A stretch of DNA of 21,594 nt from an uncultured Collinsella sp. (GTDB taxonomy: Bacteria; Actinomycetota; Coriobacteriia; Coriobacteriales; Coriobacteriaceae): NCBI GenBank assembly GCA_902494715.1, contig CABUUJ010000037.1, positions 1-21,594 on the forward strand. Reading direction: 5' to 3'. Positions 14,134 through 21,477 of this stretch are shown one piece after another; within the stretch, counting starts at the first letter, position 1, and every line of letters begins with the position of its first letter. Under the pieces are notes generated by a model. It did no database searches. It worked only from the letters and a program-made list of their open reading frames with translations, and had not been told where the DNA came from. Made by a program: the position numbers and the translations under genes.

Positions 14134-14164
14134 CTGTGAAGGTGCTTTTGAGCGTTTAACCCAT

Positions 14165-14202
14165 ACGGCGGGTCCGAGCAGATTCGGGCCCGCCGTCTTT
14201 TT
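14165..14202 (+). terminator. Rho-independent terminator after the flavodoxin-like gene
   Basis: ACGGCGGGTCCGA (14165-14177) pairs with TCGGGCCCGCCGT (14184-14196) with one G-T pair, then CTTTTT. The stem may also act on the convergent nagA transcript, but no T-run follows on that strand. Confidence 0.9.
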
Positions 14203-14208
14203 CTATCG

Positions 14209-15378
14209 TTACTCGGCAAAGGCGTTGCCGACGCTCTGGCCGCCAACATACGTCTCGACGAGGGTGAGCTCATGGTCGAACACGACAAAGTCGGCGTCGC
14301 GACCCGGCATGATGCTGCCGCACTTATCCTCGATGTGCGCGGAGCGTGCCGGCACCTCGGTTGCCATGCGAATGGCGATATCGGCGCTGGCGATGCCCCA
14401 GTCGACGATGTTCTTGACGCCCTGGGCAAGCGTGAGCACCGAGCCGGCAATGCTCTTGCCGTCAGCGAGCCAGCACAGGTTGTCCTTCATGATGACGTCC
14501 ATGCCACCACTGGTGTAGCTGCCCTCGGGCATGCCGCCGCAACCCAGGCAGTCGGTGATGAGCACCGTGTGCTGCCAGCCCTTTGCCTGCAGCAGTGCCT
14601 TGATGGCGGCAGGGTTTACGTGCTTGCCGTCACAGATGATCTCGGCGTAGGTCTCGGGCGTGGACATGGCAGCGCCCACGACACCGGGCTCACGGTGATG
14701 CAGGCCGCGCTGACCGTTATAGGTATGCGTAAAGCAGCTGGCACCGGCGTTGATGGCGGCGATGCACTCATCGTAGGTGGCGTCGGAGTGACCGATGCTG
14801 GTCACCACACCCTTGGCGTTCAGAGCAGCCGCATAAGCAGCGGCACCGTCGCGCTCGGCCGCCATGGCGCTCTTAACGATGCGACCACCCGCAGCCTCCT
14901 GCCACTGATCGAAGACCTCCTCGGAGGGATCGATAAGATAAGCGGGGTTCTGCGCGCCCACGTGCTTCATGGTAAAGAAGGGGCCCTCCAGGTAGATGCC
15001 CTGAATGCGAGCACCGCAGAAGTCGGGGCCGCGGCCCTCGTCCGCCTTGGCGATAGCGGCGCAGGCGTCCTTGATCTGCTCGACGCCATCGGTGAACGTC
15101 GTGGGCAGCCAGCTGGTGGTACCGCGACGGGCGAGCTCGGTTGAGCTGATATCGATGCCCTCGGGATCGTTATCGGTAGTTGAGTGGTTGTAGAAGCCAT
15201 GGATGTGAGTATCGACCATACCCGGTGCGATCCACGATCCCGTGTAGTCCTTAATCTCGCAAGAGGGCTCGTCGGCCTGCCAGGCGCCAAAGACGCCGTC
15301 CTCGACCATAAGATAGCCGCCCAGTTGCGGGCCTGCCGGCAAGAAGAACTTGTCAGCCTTAATTGCGTATGTGCTCAT
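14209..15378 (-). CDS. nagA: N-acetylglucosamine/galactosamine-6-phosphate deacetylase
   Basis: An amidohydrolase-superfamily enzyme that removes acetate from N-acetylhexosamine-6-phosphate in the cytoplasm. Motifs in order: H58/H60 in VDTHIHGF, E131 in IYLEGPFF, H197 in SIGHSDATYDE, H218 in CFTHTYNGQRGLHHREPG, H253 in CDGKHV, and the catalytic D276 in VLITDCLGCGG. The 389-residue length is normal. ATG 15378 is preceded by AAGGAG; ATG 15444 upstream would add an unlikely 22 residues that overlap the terminator. Its position after agaS and the GntR regulator suggests N-acetylgalactosamine-6-phosphate (AgaA-like) as the main substrate, but the sequence alone does not separate AgaA from NagA. 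Confidence 0.92.
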   Translation of the reverse strand: MSTYAIKADKFFLPAGPQLGGYLMVEDGVFGAWQADEPSCEIKDYTGSWIAPGMVDTHIHGFYNHSTTDNDPEGIDISSTELARRGTTSWLPTTFTDGVEQIKDACAAIAKADEGRGPDFCGARIQGIYLEGPFFTMKHVGAQNPAYLIDPSEEVFDQWQEAAGGRIVKSAMAAERDGAAAYAAALNAKGVVTSIGHSDATYDECIAAINAGASCFTHTYNGQRGLHHREPGVVGAAMSTPETYAEIICDGKHVNPAAIKALLQAKGWQHTVLITDCLGCGGMPEGSYTSGGMDVIMKDNLCWLADGKSIAGSVLTLAQGVKNIVDWGIASADIAIRMATEVPARSAHIEDKCGSIMPGRDADFVVFDHELTLVETYVGGQSVGNAFAE

Positions 15379-15442
15379 ATGCACTCCTTGCTTCTTGAAG
15401 CAGTTGACCGTGGTGATACTTATACCCGGTCCATGTAAAAAC

Positions 15443-15479
15443 AAAAAGCGCCCGCCCGCCGTTATGAGCGGACGGGCGC
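15443..15479 (-). terminator. Terminator or attenuator between agaS and nagA
   Basis: GCGCCCGTCCGC on the minus strand (15479-15468) pairs with GCGGGCGGGCGC (15459-15448), followed by TTTTTG. It sits in the 119-bp gap between two genes of the same strand and pathway, so nagA either has its own promoter or depends on read-through. Confidence 0.85.
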
Positions 15480-15497
15480 CCTTACAGGGGGACGCGA

Positions 15498-16664
15498 TTA
15501 AGCGGTGAAGGGGTGAATCGTCACGCCCTTAACCACGCGGTTGACCGTGCCGGTGGGGCTCGGCGTATCGGGCGTGTTGCCCACGCGCACGGAGTTGAGC
15601 AGGCTGATAGCCTGAGCAAACATCACGAACGGCAGAGCAAGGTAGCCCTCGGGAAGTGCCTCGTAGCCCTTAAAGGTGAAGGACTCACCCTCATAGACGG
15701 TAGCACCTTCCTGCTGAACGGCGATGGTGTGCTGAGCGATCTCGTCGCCACCGATCTCGTTGAGGATGTCGATGTCGTACTGACGGGTGTAGGCGTCGTT
15801 GTTGACGAACACGAAGACGAGCGTCTTATCGTCGACGAAGGACTTAGGTCCGTGACGATAGCCCATGGAGGTGTCGTAGGAGGTAGCGACCAGACCGTGA
15901 GCGAGCTCGAGGATCTTGAGCTGGCTCTCCTGGGCAAGGCCACCGAAGGAGCCAGAACCCAAGTAGGTCACGCGGTTGAAGTCGCCAGCCAGGTAATCAG
16001 CGATCTCGGGCTCACGGGAGATGACCTCCTCACCCATCTTGGCGATGGTCTCGACCCACTCGACCTTCTGCTCGTCAGAGGCAGTGTCGAAAATAAGGGT
16101 GGAGAGCAGGGTCATGCAGGAATAAGAACCGGTCATGGCGAAGCCCTTGTCGTTGGCGCGCGGGATGAGCAGCGTCAGCGCATTGGGATCATCGGCAGAC
16201 TCGACGGCGAGCTTGCCCTCGGGAGCGCAGGTGATGTTGAGGAACTTGACGTTGTGGACGAGCTCCTTGGCAACGGCAACGGCGGCAAGGCTCTCGGGGC
16301 TGTTGCCAGAGCGGGCAAAGGAAACCACGAGCGTGGGATCCTCGGCGCGCAGAAAGTCGCGCGGGGCGCTCACGATGTCGGTCGTGGCGATGGGCTTAAA
16401 GTCGTAGAGATCAGTGTTGCCAGCGTGACGCAGGTACGGGGCGCAGGTATCGCCAACGTAGTCGGATGTACCGGCACCGGTAAAGACAACAGACAGACGG
16501 CCCTCGCCCATAGCGCGAGCCTCGGCCAGGAAGGCCTCGATGGCCTCCTTGTTCTCGCGATAGATGTTGAGCGTATCACGCCAAAGCTCGGGCTGCTGAG
16601 CAATCTCGGCCGTGGTGATCTGGGCGCCGAGCTCGGTGAGCTCCTCGACACTCTTCTCGAACAT
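15498..16664 (-). CDS. agaS: Galactosamine-6-phosphate deaminase/isomerase (AgaS, SIS domains)
   Basis: It converts D-galactosamine-6-phosphate to tagatose-6-phosphate and ammonia. The 388-residue protein starts with the AgaS-type lead (LTELGAQITTAEIAQQPELWRDT) and has two SIS sugar-isomerase domains: the first around VVFTGAGTSDYVGDTCAPYL and VVSFARSGNSPESLAAV, the second around VTYLGSGSFGGLAQESQLKILEL and SYDTSMGYRHGPKSFVDD. This is not the NagB fold. GAGAGG precedes ATG 16664. A TATAAT (minus strand, 16709-16704) and a GntR-type operator (16726-16739) lie upstream, between this gene and the GntR regulator. It links the amino-sugar PTS to LacC. Confidence 0.92.
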   Translation of the reverse strand: MFEKSVEELTELGAQITTAEIAQQPELWRDTLNIYRENKEAIEAFLAEARAMGEGRLSVVFTGAGTSDYVGDTCAPYLRHAGNTDLYDFKPIATTDIVSAPRDFLRAEDPTLVVSFARSGNSPESLAAVAVAKELVHNVKFLNITCAPEGKLAVESADDPNALTLLIPRANDKGFAMTGSYSCMTLLSTLIFDTASDEQKVEWVETIAKMGEEVISREPEIADYLAGDFNRVTYLGSGSFGGLAQESQLKILELAHGLVATSYDTSMGYRHGPKSFVDDKTLVFVFVNNDAYTRQYDIDILNEIGGDEIAQHTIAVQQEGATVYEGESFTFKGYEALPEGYLALPFVMFAQAISLLNSVRVGNTPDTPSPTGTVNRVVKGVTIHPFTA

Positions 16665-16703
16665 TTCTAATACCTCTCTCTAGAAGTAATCCTCTGACGT
16701 GCA

Positions 16704-16739
16704 ATTATACACTTCAGTTGGTTATCTGGTAGTAACCAG
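16704..16739 (-). promoter_or_regulatory. agaS promoter with HutC-type operator
   Basis: CTGGTAGTAACCAG (16726-16739) is a TGGT-N4-ACCA inverted repeat, the geometry known for HutC-subfamily GntR regulators such as DasR and NagR. On the minus strand TATAAT (16709-16704) lies just downstream, placing the operator over the -35 region, which fits repression. The same core occurs in the PTS leader at 21020-21031. Confidence 0.75.
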
Positions 16740-16778
16740 TTAAATGCAAAGAATCATCATATGGATATGATGCGAACA

Positions 16779-17510
16779 CTAGTCGCTACGCTGGTGGTAA
16801 ACCTTGTATTTAAACTGATCGGCACGAGCAACCGAGAGTGTATACTCCACAACCTCGTTTGACTCGTTATACGTAGTCCTGACCAAATCGAGCACAGGCG
16901 AGCCCTCGACAATTCCCAAAAGGTGAGCGTCGGTGGGACGGGCTATGCTCGCATAGAACTCCTCTTCGGCCACGCGTATCTTTTGCTGAAAGTCTTGCTC
17001 AATCACATCATAAAGCGGCTTACGCTCCAGTAGCGGTCGCTTTAGGGACAGAAATTGACGAACCGGTAGATAGCTGCGTTCGACCATCATGGGCATGTTG
17101 TCGGCAGAACGAAGGCGCTTGAGCTTAAAAATGCCATCGCCGATACGCAATCCCATATGCTCGGCCAGATTCTTATCGGCCTCCATCTCGCAAAACTCGA
17201 GAATCGTGGTCTCGGGGTCGCGACCCATCGCGCGCATCTGCTCGGTAAAGCTGTAGGACTGCATAAGATTGGTTGCCTTTGCCGAACGGTCGGTCACAAA
17301 GGTACCGCGACCGTGCTGCCGAACCACCAATCCTAAACGCTCCAGTTCCTGCAGAGCCAGGCGTACCGTAGTGCGCGAGAGACCATAGCGCTCCGATAGT
17401 TCGCGCTCGGAAGGAATCATGTCACCGGCGCGATATTCATGGTCGATCTTTTCGGTCAGAATATCGACCAGCTGATCGTACAGCGGTTGCTTACGCGCTC
17501 CGATCGCCAT
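16779..17510 (-). CDS. GntR-family (HutC subfamily, UTRA) regulator, AgaR/NagR-like
   Basis: A phosphosugar-responsive regulator, probably repressing agaS and the mannose-family PTS operon. Residues ~8-75 form the GntR winged helix (LYDQLVDILTEKI, IPSERELSERYGLSRTTVRLALQELERLGLV, HGRGTFV). The rest is a UTRA effector domain (RDPETTILEFCE, FKLKRLRSADNMPMMVERSYLPV, VVEYTLSVARADQFKYKV). ATG 17510 is preceded by GGGAGGATAGG and gives 243 residues; an upstream start at 17531 would include that site in the coding region. It lies between its two presumed targets, and TGGT-N4-ACCA sites occur at both. Glucosamine-6-P or galactosamine-6-P are typical ligands of such proteins; which one applies is inference. 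Confidence 0.9.
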   Translation of the reverse strand: MAIGARKQPLYDQLVDILTEKIDHEYRAGDMIPSERELSERYGLSRTTVRLALQELERLGLVVRQHGRGTFVTDRSAKATNLMQSYSFTEQMRAMGRDPETTILEFCEMEADKNLAEHMGLRIGDGIFKLKRLRSADNMPMMVERSYLPVRQFLSLKRPLLERKPLYDVIEQDFQQKIRVAEEEFYASIARPTDAHLLGIVEGSPVLDLVRTTYNESNEVVEYTLSVARADQFKYKVYHQRSD

Positions 17511-17594
17511 CCTATCCTCCCATTTTCTCAAACTCGGCTACTACCTTGGGTGTTTAGCATTATCTGTCTGCCACACCCGAATCAACAAGAAAAC

Positions 17595-17623
17595 AAAAAC
17601 CGCGCGCTCTTTCGAGCACGCGG
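17595..17623 (-). terminator. Terminator downstream of the mannose-family PTS operon
   Basis: On the minus strand CCGCGTGCTC, GAAA loop, GAGCGCGCGG, then TTTTTGTTTT. It ends the EIIA-to-EIID operon. Confidence 0.9.
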
Positions 17624-17640
17624 CTTTTAACATACACATG

Positions 17641-17687
17641 GCTTAAGGGGTCGGGGTGTGAGCCGCGTAGGGACACACCCCTCAAGC
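17641..17687 (-). other. Hairpin just after the EIID stop
   Basis: GGGGTGTG (17653-17660) pairs with CACACCCC (17674-17681), and GCTT (17641-17644) with AAGC (17684-17687). It precedes the true terminator and could protect the 3' end of the mRNA. Confidence 0.55.
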
Positions 17688-17694
17688 TAGAGCC

Positions 17695-18777
17695 TTACCA
17701 GATGCTCGGCCAGAGACCAAGCGGGCCAGCGCCCAGGATGCCGAGGACGAAGAGCAGCAGAATGCCCTTGGTCGGGGTCCAGCTGTGCTTAGCGAACATG
17801 TAGTAAAGCAGCAGCGTAAGCATAAGCGGGACGAGCTTCGGGACGATGGTGTTGAGGGTGTCGGCAACAGAGAAGTTGACCGGATCCTCGGTGACGGTAG
17901 CGTAGGTCACGGACTCCATGCCGTTGCCCAGATCGGCGACGCCGCACTTGACCTCGTTGCCGTCGGCATCGACGGCGGTGAGGGCGTTGCCGTCCTCATC
18001 GGTCATGGCGATGGTACCGGCCTCAGCGGTCTCGGTATCGATGCCCTCCATACCGGTGAAGTTCTCGGCCTCCTTCTCGGAGACGATCACGGTAGTAGGG
18101 GCAAGGCCACGGGTGGTGCCGTTGGGGATCTGGAGGTTAATCTGGGTGCCACCCATGGTGACGACCAGGCAACCGACGACGAAGACGCCCATGATGGAAG
18201 CGGCACGCGTGAAGGCCTGCATGTTGGCGGTCAGAGCGTCAATAGCGCTGGTGCCAAGCTTGTAGGACCAGTTCATGAGCCAGAAGCGCAGAGCGAACTG
18301 GACGGCGTTGAAGATCACCAGGAAGATGATCGGCGCAGCGGCGTTGCCGTTGATGGCCATGTTGGAGGTGATGCCGGCCGTGATAGGCACGAGCGTCAGC
18401 CAGAACAGGGCGTCACCGATACCACCGAGCGGGCCCATTGCGGCGACGCGGACGGCGCGGATCGTGGGGATGTCAACCTTGTTCTGCTCGAGCGAAAGCA
18501 CGATGCCCATAACAAAGGTGACGAGGAACGGGTGGGTGTTGAAGAACTCCAGGTTGTGGCTCATGGAAGCCGCGAGGTCGTTCTTGTTGGTGTGGATCTT
18601 CTCCAGACCGGGGATGATGGAGTAGAGCCAGCCAGCGGCCTGCATACGCTCGTAGTTGAACGAGGCCTGCAGGAAGCAGGAGCGCCAAGCCATCTTGTTG
18701 AGGGTCTTCTGGTCGAGCTGCGGAGCAGGAGTGAGATCCTCGTAGTGCTCCGGGATCACATACTCATTAGATGCCAT
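17695..18777 (-). CDS. PTS mannose-family EIID with internal insertion
   Basis: A membrane subunit of a mannose-family PTS, pairing with EIIC to move the sugar. It has the EIID signature regions (MAWRSCFLQASFNYERMQAAGW, AMGPLGGIGDALFW) and C-terminal membrane segments (LVPLMLTLLLYYMFAK, GILLLFVLGILGAGPLG). At 360 residues it is longer than the usual 270-300; the excess is a hydrophilic, acidic stretch at about residues 219-300, between two membrane segments. ATG 18777 is preceded by GGAGGTGA and overlaps the EIIC stop by 11 nt; an earlier start at 18810 is unlikely. It is the last gene of the operon. Confidence 0.92.
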   Translation of the reverse strand: MASNEYVIPEHYEDLTPAPQLDQKTLNKMAWRSCFLQASFNYERMQAAGWLYSIIPGLEKIHTNKNDLAASMSHNLEFFNTHPFLVTFVMGIVLSLEQNKVDIPTIRAVRVAAMGPLGGIGDALFWLTLVPITAGITSNMAINGNAAAPIIFLVIFNAVQFALRFWLMNWSYKLGTSAIDALTANMQAFTRAASIMGVFVVGCLVVTMGGTQINLQIPNGTTRGLAPTTVIVSEKEAENFTGMEGIDTETAEAGTIAMTDEDGNALTAVDADGNEVKCGVADLGNGMESVTYATVTEDPVNFSVADTLNTIVPKLVPLMLTLLLYYMFAKHSWTPTKGILLLFVLGILGAGPLGLWPSIW

Positions 18778-19567
18778 CTTCGAAGTCACCTCCGTCAGAA
18801 ACAGCTGCACCCTTCAGCTCGGTCTGCTGCTGGAAGTCCCAGAAAGCGATGCCGAAGCCGATGAGAGCGAGGATGAGCAGAGCAGGGGTTGCCAGCGAAT
18901 CGTTGGCAACGGTGATGAGCGCGAGGCCAAAGCCCATGAGGAAGAAGCCCCACATATCGCGGTTCATCATAACCTTGAGCAGGACGGCGAAGCCGACGAA
19001 GCGCATCATGCCGCCTGCAGCGGAGAGACCGGTCTGCAGCCAAGTCGGGATGGCGGAAGCGATGGTCTGACCGATGGTAGCGCCAGCGATGAAGAACAGG
19101 GTGACGACGACAGCGAAGATCAGGCCGAGCAGAGCCATGGCGAAGTAGTTCAGACGCTCGATACCCTTGGTGTCAGCGTTGTGAGCCATGTTGTCCGCGG
19201 AGGACATGAGCGGCGACATAAGCGTGAAGACCAGGGTAACGCCGAGCTGACCAAGCAGAGCGAACGGAATGGCAAGGCCGACTGCCGCGTTGGGCTCGAG
19301 GCCCGTAGCGATAGCGAGAATGGCTGCCATGATGCCGCCGATGACGGCGTTAGGCGGCTGAGCGCCTCCGATCGGCATGTTGCCGATCGTCATGAGCTGA
19401 TAAGTACCACCCACGAGAAGACCGGTGTTGAGGTCGCCAAGGATAAGACCGATGACGGCGCCGGTGACGATGGGCTGATAGAGAGACTCGAGGAAGTTGA
19501 ACTGGTCGATTGCCGCGACGAACGTGACGATGAAGACCAGAGCGACCTGGATGATCGAGTATTCCAT
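18767..19567 (-). CDS. PTS mannose-family EIIC
   Basis: The sugar-channel membrane subunit of a mannose-family PTS, 266 residues, with the typical run of hydrophobic helices and the conserved YQPIVTGAVIGLILGDLNTGLLVGG-type region, which in this family lies near the substrate path, plus GNMPIGGAQPPNAV and SADNMAHNADTKGIERLNY. AAAGGAGGAGC precedes ATG 19567, a strong ribosome-binding site. It follows EIIB by 91 bp, and its 3' end overlaps the EIID start. With EIIA, EIIB and EIID it forms a complete transporter; the AgaS/NagA context suggests N-acetylgalactosamine or galactosamine as substrate (AgaC/AgaW-like), inferred only from neighbours. Confidence 0.93.
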   Translation of the reverse strand: MEYSIIQVALVFIVTFVAAIDQFNFLESLYQPIVTGAVIGLILGDLNTGLLVGGTYQLMTIGNMPIGGAQPPNAVIGGIMAAILAIATGLEPNAAVGLAIPFALLGQLGVTLVFTLMSPLMSSADNMAHNADTKGIERLNYFAMALLGLIFAVVVTLFFIAGATIGQTIASAIPTWLQTGLSAAGGMMRFVGFAVLLKVMMNRDMWGFFLMGFGLALITVANDSLATPALLILALIGFGIAFWDFQQQTELKGAAVSDGGDFEDGI

Positions 19568-19658
19568 CTTGCTCCTCCTTTCAAAATGTATGTACGCACT
19601 TTGGATTTCACGTACAGAATGTCAGGTTTTTCATTCCTGACAACGTGGATCATGAGGA

Positions 19659-20141
19659 TTACGAGAAGAGCTTGCTCGTGTCCTCAACAGGCGTGCTCGG
19701 AACGCGCCTGATCTCCAACTCCACCCCCAATTCCTGCAGCTCTTTAAACGCAGCGACATCCTCGTCGTTAACTGCGACGGAGGTGGCGACTTGGCGCTTT
19801 CCTTCCGACATGTGCATGTTGCCGATGTTTACCTTCTTTATAGGCACACCGCCCTTGACGAGCGTAAGCACGTCTTCCGGTGTTTCGGCCACGATGAAGA
19901 TCTTCTGGCGCGGGCTCGCCTTGCCAATGACGTCGATGGTCTTCTGCAGAGAGAAGAAACGCGTAGCGACGCCGGCGGGAGCGGCCATCTTCATGAGGTT
20001 CTGGCGCATGGTGTTGGTCGCCACGTCGTCGTTGGCGACGAGGATGAGGTTGGAGCCCAGAGTGGAGTTCCACTGGGTGGCAACCTGACCATGAACCAGT
20101 CGGTTATCGATGCGGGTAAGAAGAATGTTGGGTTCTGCCAT
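19659..20141 (-). CDS. PTS mannose-family EIIB
   Basis: The cytoplasmic phosphotransfer subunit, 160 residues, that takes phosphate from EIIA and passes it to the sugar. The active site is H17 in RIDNRLVHGQVATQWN. The remaining sorbose-family EIIB fold is complete (LVKGGVPIKKVNIGNMH, AAFKELQELGVELEIRRVP). AAAGGAAG precedes ATG 20141. It follows the yajC-like gene by 36 bp. The gap to EIIC contains a GTCAGG/CCTGAC stem (19620-19640) that might act in differential mRNA decay. Its paralogue at 9108-9590 keeps the same length but has lost the active-site His. Confidence 0.95.
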   Translation of the reverse strand: MAEPNILLTRIDNRLVHGQVATQWNSTLGSNLILVANDDVATNTMRQNLMKMAAPAGVATRFFSLQKTIDVIGKASPRQKIFIVAETPEDVLTLVKGGVPIKKVNIGNMHMSEGKRQVATSVAVNDEDVAAFKELQELGVELEIRRVPSTPVEDTSKLFS

Positions 20142-20177
20142 GTTGATCAGCTTCCTTTCGTTATTTGCTGACGACAG

Positions 20178-20459
20178 TTACTTGATCTCCTGAATCGCGT
20201 AACGCGAAACGTCTACGACGGCTCCGGATCGGACTTTGATCTGGACCTTTTCGCCTTCGATGCCTTTTACGGTTCCGTAGATACCGCCGGCGAAAAGAAC
20301 CTCCTGACCCGGCTTGAGCTCGGTGTGCAGCTCCTTGAAGTACTTCTGCTTCTTCTTCATGTTGATTTGCGACCAGATGGTGTAAATCAAGCCCATGATG
20401 ACAAGCAGGCCTAAAAGGGCGACCGAGGAGCTCAAGACGCTGGCTCCGAAATCGGCCAT
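20178..20459 (-). CDS. YajC-like small membrane protein in the PTS operon
   Basis: A 93-residue protein with an N-terminal transmembrane helix (about residues 9-28), then a KKKQKYFKELHTELKPGQEVLFAGGIYGTVKGIEG segment and beta-rich tail, as in YajC of the Sec-associated SecDF-YajC complex. It is encoded within a mannose-family PTS operon. The ATG (20459) overlaps the EIIA stop by one base (TAATG), which implies translational coupling. YajC-like genes are also known from some streptococcal mannose-family PTS loci for host glycans, so the association is not unique. Its function here, perhaps assisting membrane insertion or modulating the transporter, is unknown. Confidence 0.88.
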   Translation of the reverse strand: MADFGASVLSSSVALLGLLVIMGLIYTIWSQINMKKKQKYFKELHTELKPGQEVLFAGGIYGTVKGIEGEKVQIKVRSGAVVDVSRYAIQEIK

Positions 20460-20902
20460 TAGATGCCGTCCTCGTCGCCGAAGATATCCTCTTCCTCGGA
20501 GCCGGCAACAGAAGCGACCGTCTGGGCGGTGATGCCCGTCTGGCCAACGGTCACTGCCTGCTCGCCAAGCTCGGCGAGCGTGGCATTGCCGCGGAGGAAC
20601 AGAAGCTCAATAACCATGGGAAGGTTGGTGCCAGTCAGAACCTCGACGTTGTCGACATCCTGGGCAATCATCATCGACTGGTTGAACGGGGTGCCGCCAA
20701 GCAGGTCGGTAAAGACGAGCACGCCATCGCACTCCTCGCGCATGGCAGTAATAGCGGCGCGGAGATCCTCACCGTAGGATGCGGCCTGGTCGCCCTCAAA
20801 AGGAACGACGGTAAAAGCAGGCTGGTCGCCGGCAACCATAGCGATAGCGCTTGCAAGGCCGGGTGCGAACTGTCCATGACCGGTAAGAATAAAGCCAACC
20901 AT
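20459..20902 (-). CDS. PTS mannose-family EIIA
   Basis: The first gene of the operon, a 147-residue cytoplasmic subunit that accepts phosphate from HPr. The active site is H9 in FILTGHGQFAPG, and the fold landmarks GVLVFTDLLGGTPFN and NVEVLTGTNLPMVIELL are conserved. The C-terminal tail is acidic (GSEEEDIFGDEDGI). GGAAGGG lies 7 nt before ATG 20902. A long leader (20903-21475) with several operator-like repeats lies upstream, so this gene sets the regulation of the whole operon. The substrate is inferred as an amino sugar from agaS and nagA next door. Confidence 0.94.
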   Translation of the reverse strand: MVGFILTGHGQFAPGLASAIAMVAGDQPAFTVVPFEGDQAASYGEDLRAAITAMREECDGVLVFTDLLGGTPFNQSMMIAQDVDNVEVLTGTNLPMVIELLFLRGNATLAELGEQAVTVGQTGITAQTVASVAGSEEEDIFGDEDGI

Positions 20903-21002
20903 TCAAATTTCCCTTCCGAAGGTGTGTACGATCTGAGTCCGATGATTTTCGAAAGCCAGCGGGCGCTCGCCCTTAAAGCTTCTTGGAAAGCGTTCTTTGA
21001 AG

Positions 21003-21054
21003 ACCAGTGGTTTCTAAACTGGTAGTAACCACGTGACGTGTTGTTGTCACTATA
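21003..21054 (-). promoter_or_regulatory. PTS operon promoter region with HutC-type operator
   Basis: TGGTAGTAACCA (21020-21031) is identical to the core of the agaS operator. A further ACCAGTGGT (21004-21012) forms an inverted pair with ACTGGT (21018-21023). On the minus strand TATAGT (21054-21049) is a candidate -10, so the sites would lie just downstream of the start point, a position fitting repression by road-block. No good -35 is seen. Confidence 0.65.
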
Positions 21055-21088
21055 TCACCCCAGAAGAGGCCGCTTTCGTTGATTCATA

Positions 21089-21355
21089 CGGTAAAACGTT
21101 TTTGCACCGCTCACGGTGATATTTCGACCGTTTACCGCTCGTTAACACTTCTACCTGCGGTTTTGAAACCGTTTCGAAATGCTTTGGCAAAAGATCGGAT
21201 CTTTTCCCGTGTCTAAATAACGCAGGGCGGCAAAAAATAGCGTGTAGAAAAATTGCAGGTCATTGTGAAGATATGTGAATTGGTCTTTTTGACTTAATAC
21301 CAGTTAGAACCAGTTTTGAGATTATCGGTGAACGGTAGTTTTCGACCGTTCACCG
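21089..21355. promoter_or_regulatory. Leader with repeated ACCGTTNACCG motifs and ACCAGTT direct repeat
   Basis: Motif copies: CGGTAAA (21089-21095), ACCGTTTACCG (21127-21137) and the perfect 11-bp inverted repeat CGGTGAACGGT/ACCGTTCACCG (21326-21336/21345-21355). The sequence 21161-21179 contains GAAACCGTTTC, a LacI-like symmetric core. ACCAGTT occurs twice at 21299-21305 and 21309-21315, half-sites of the HutC-type operator. The ~570-bp stretch 20903-21475 has no gene and appears to be a complex control region. Confidence 0.5.
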
Positions 21356-21456
21356 GTTACTTGCAATCGTTTACAGTTGTTTTCCCAGATGAATTAGGGG
21401 AACCCGATGGAGCGCTCGTGCGGGCGCGAGGCCTACCCCAGTGGTTTCGGTAACAA

Positions 21457-21474
21457 AAAAAGCCCGCTAGAACG
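21457..21474 (-). terminator. Half of a terminator hairpin, apparently split by the IS
   Basis: The plus strand reads AAAAAAAGCCCGC followed by TAGAACG, the 3' half of a minus-strand terminator (GCGGGC then a T-run). The partner arm is missing because the IS end begins a few bases later. The partner is predicted on the far side of the IS, outside the window. Confidence 0.45.
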
Positions 21475-21477
21475 TTG

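Noticed and set aside
15513..16670. 385-residue plus-strand open frame opposite agaS
   Set aside because: Mirror frame of a strongly recognised gene, with skewed Gly/Asp/Leu/Val content and no motif.
17785..18864. 359-residue plus-strand open frame opposite EIID
   Set aside because: Antisense shadow of EIID and the EIIC end; His/Asp/Gly-rich composition is an artefact of codon bias.
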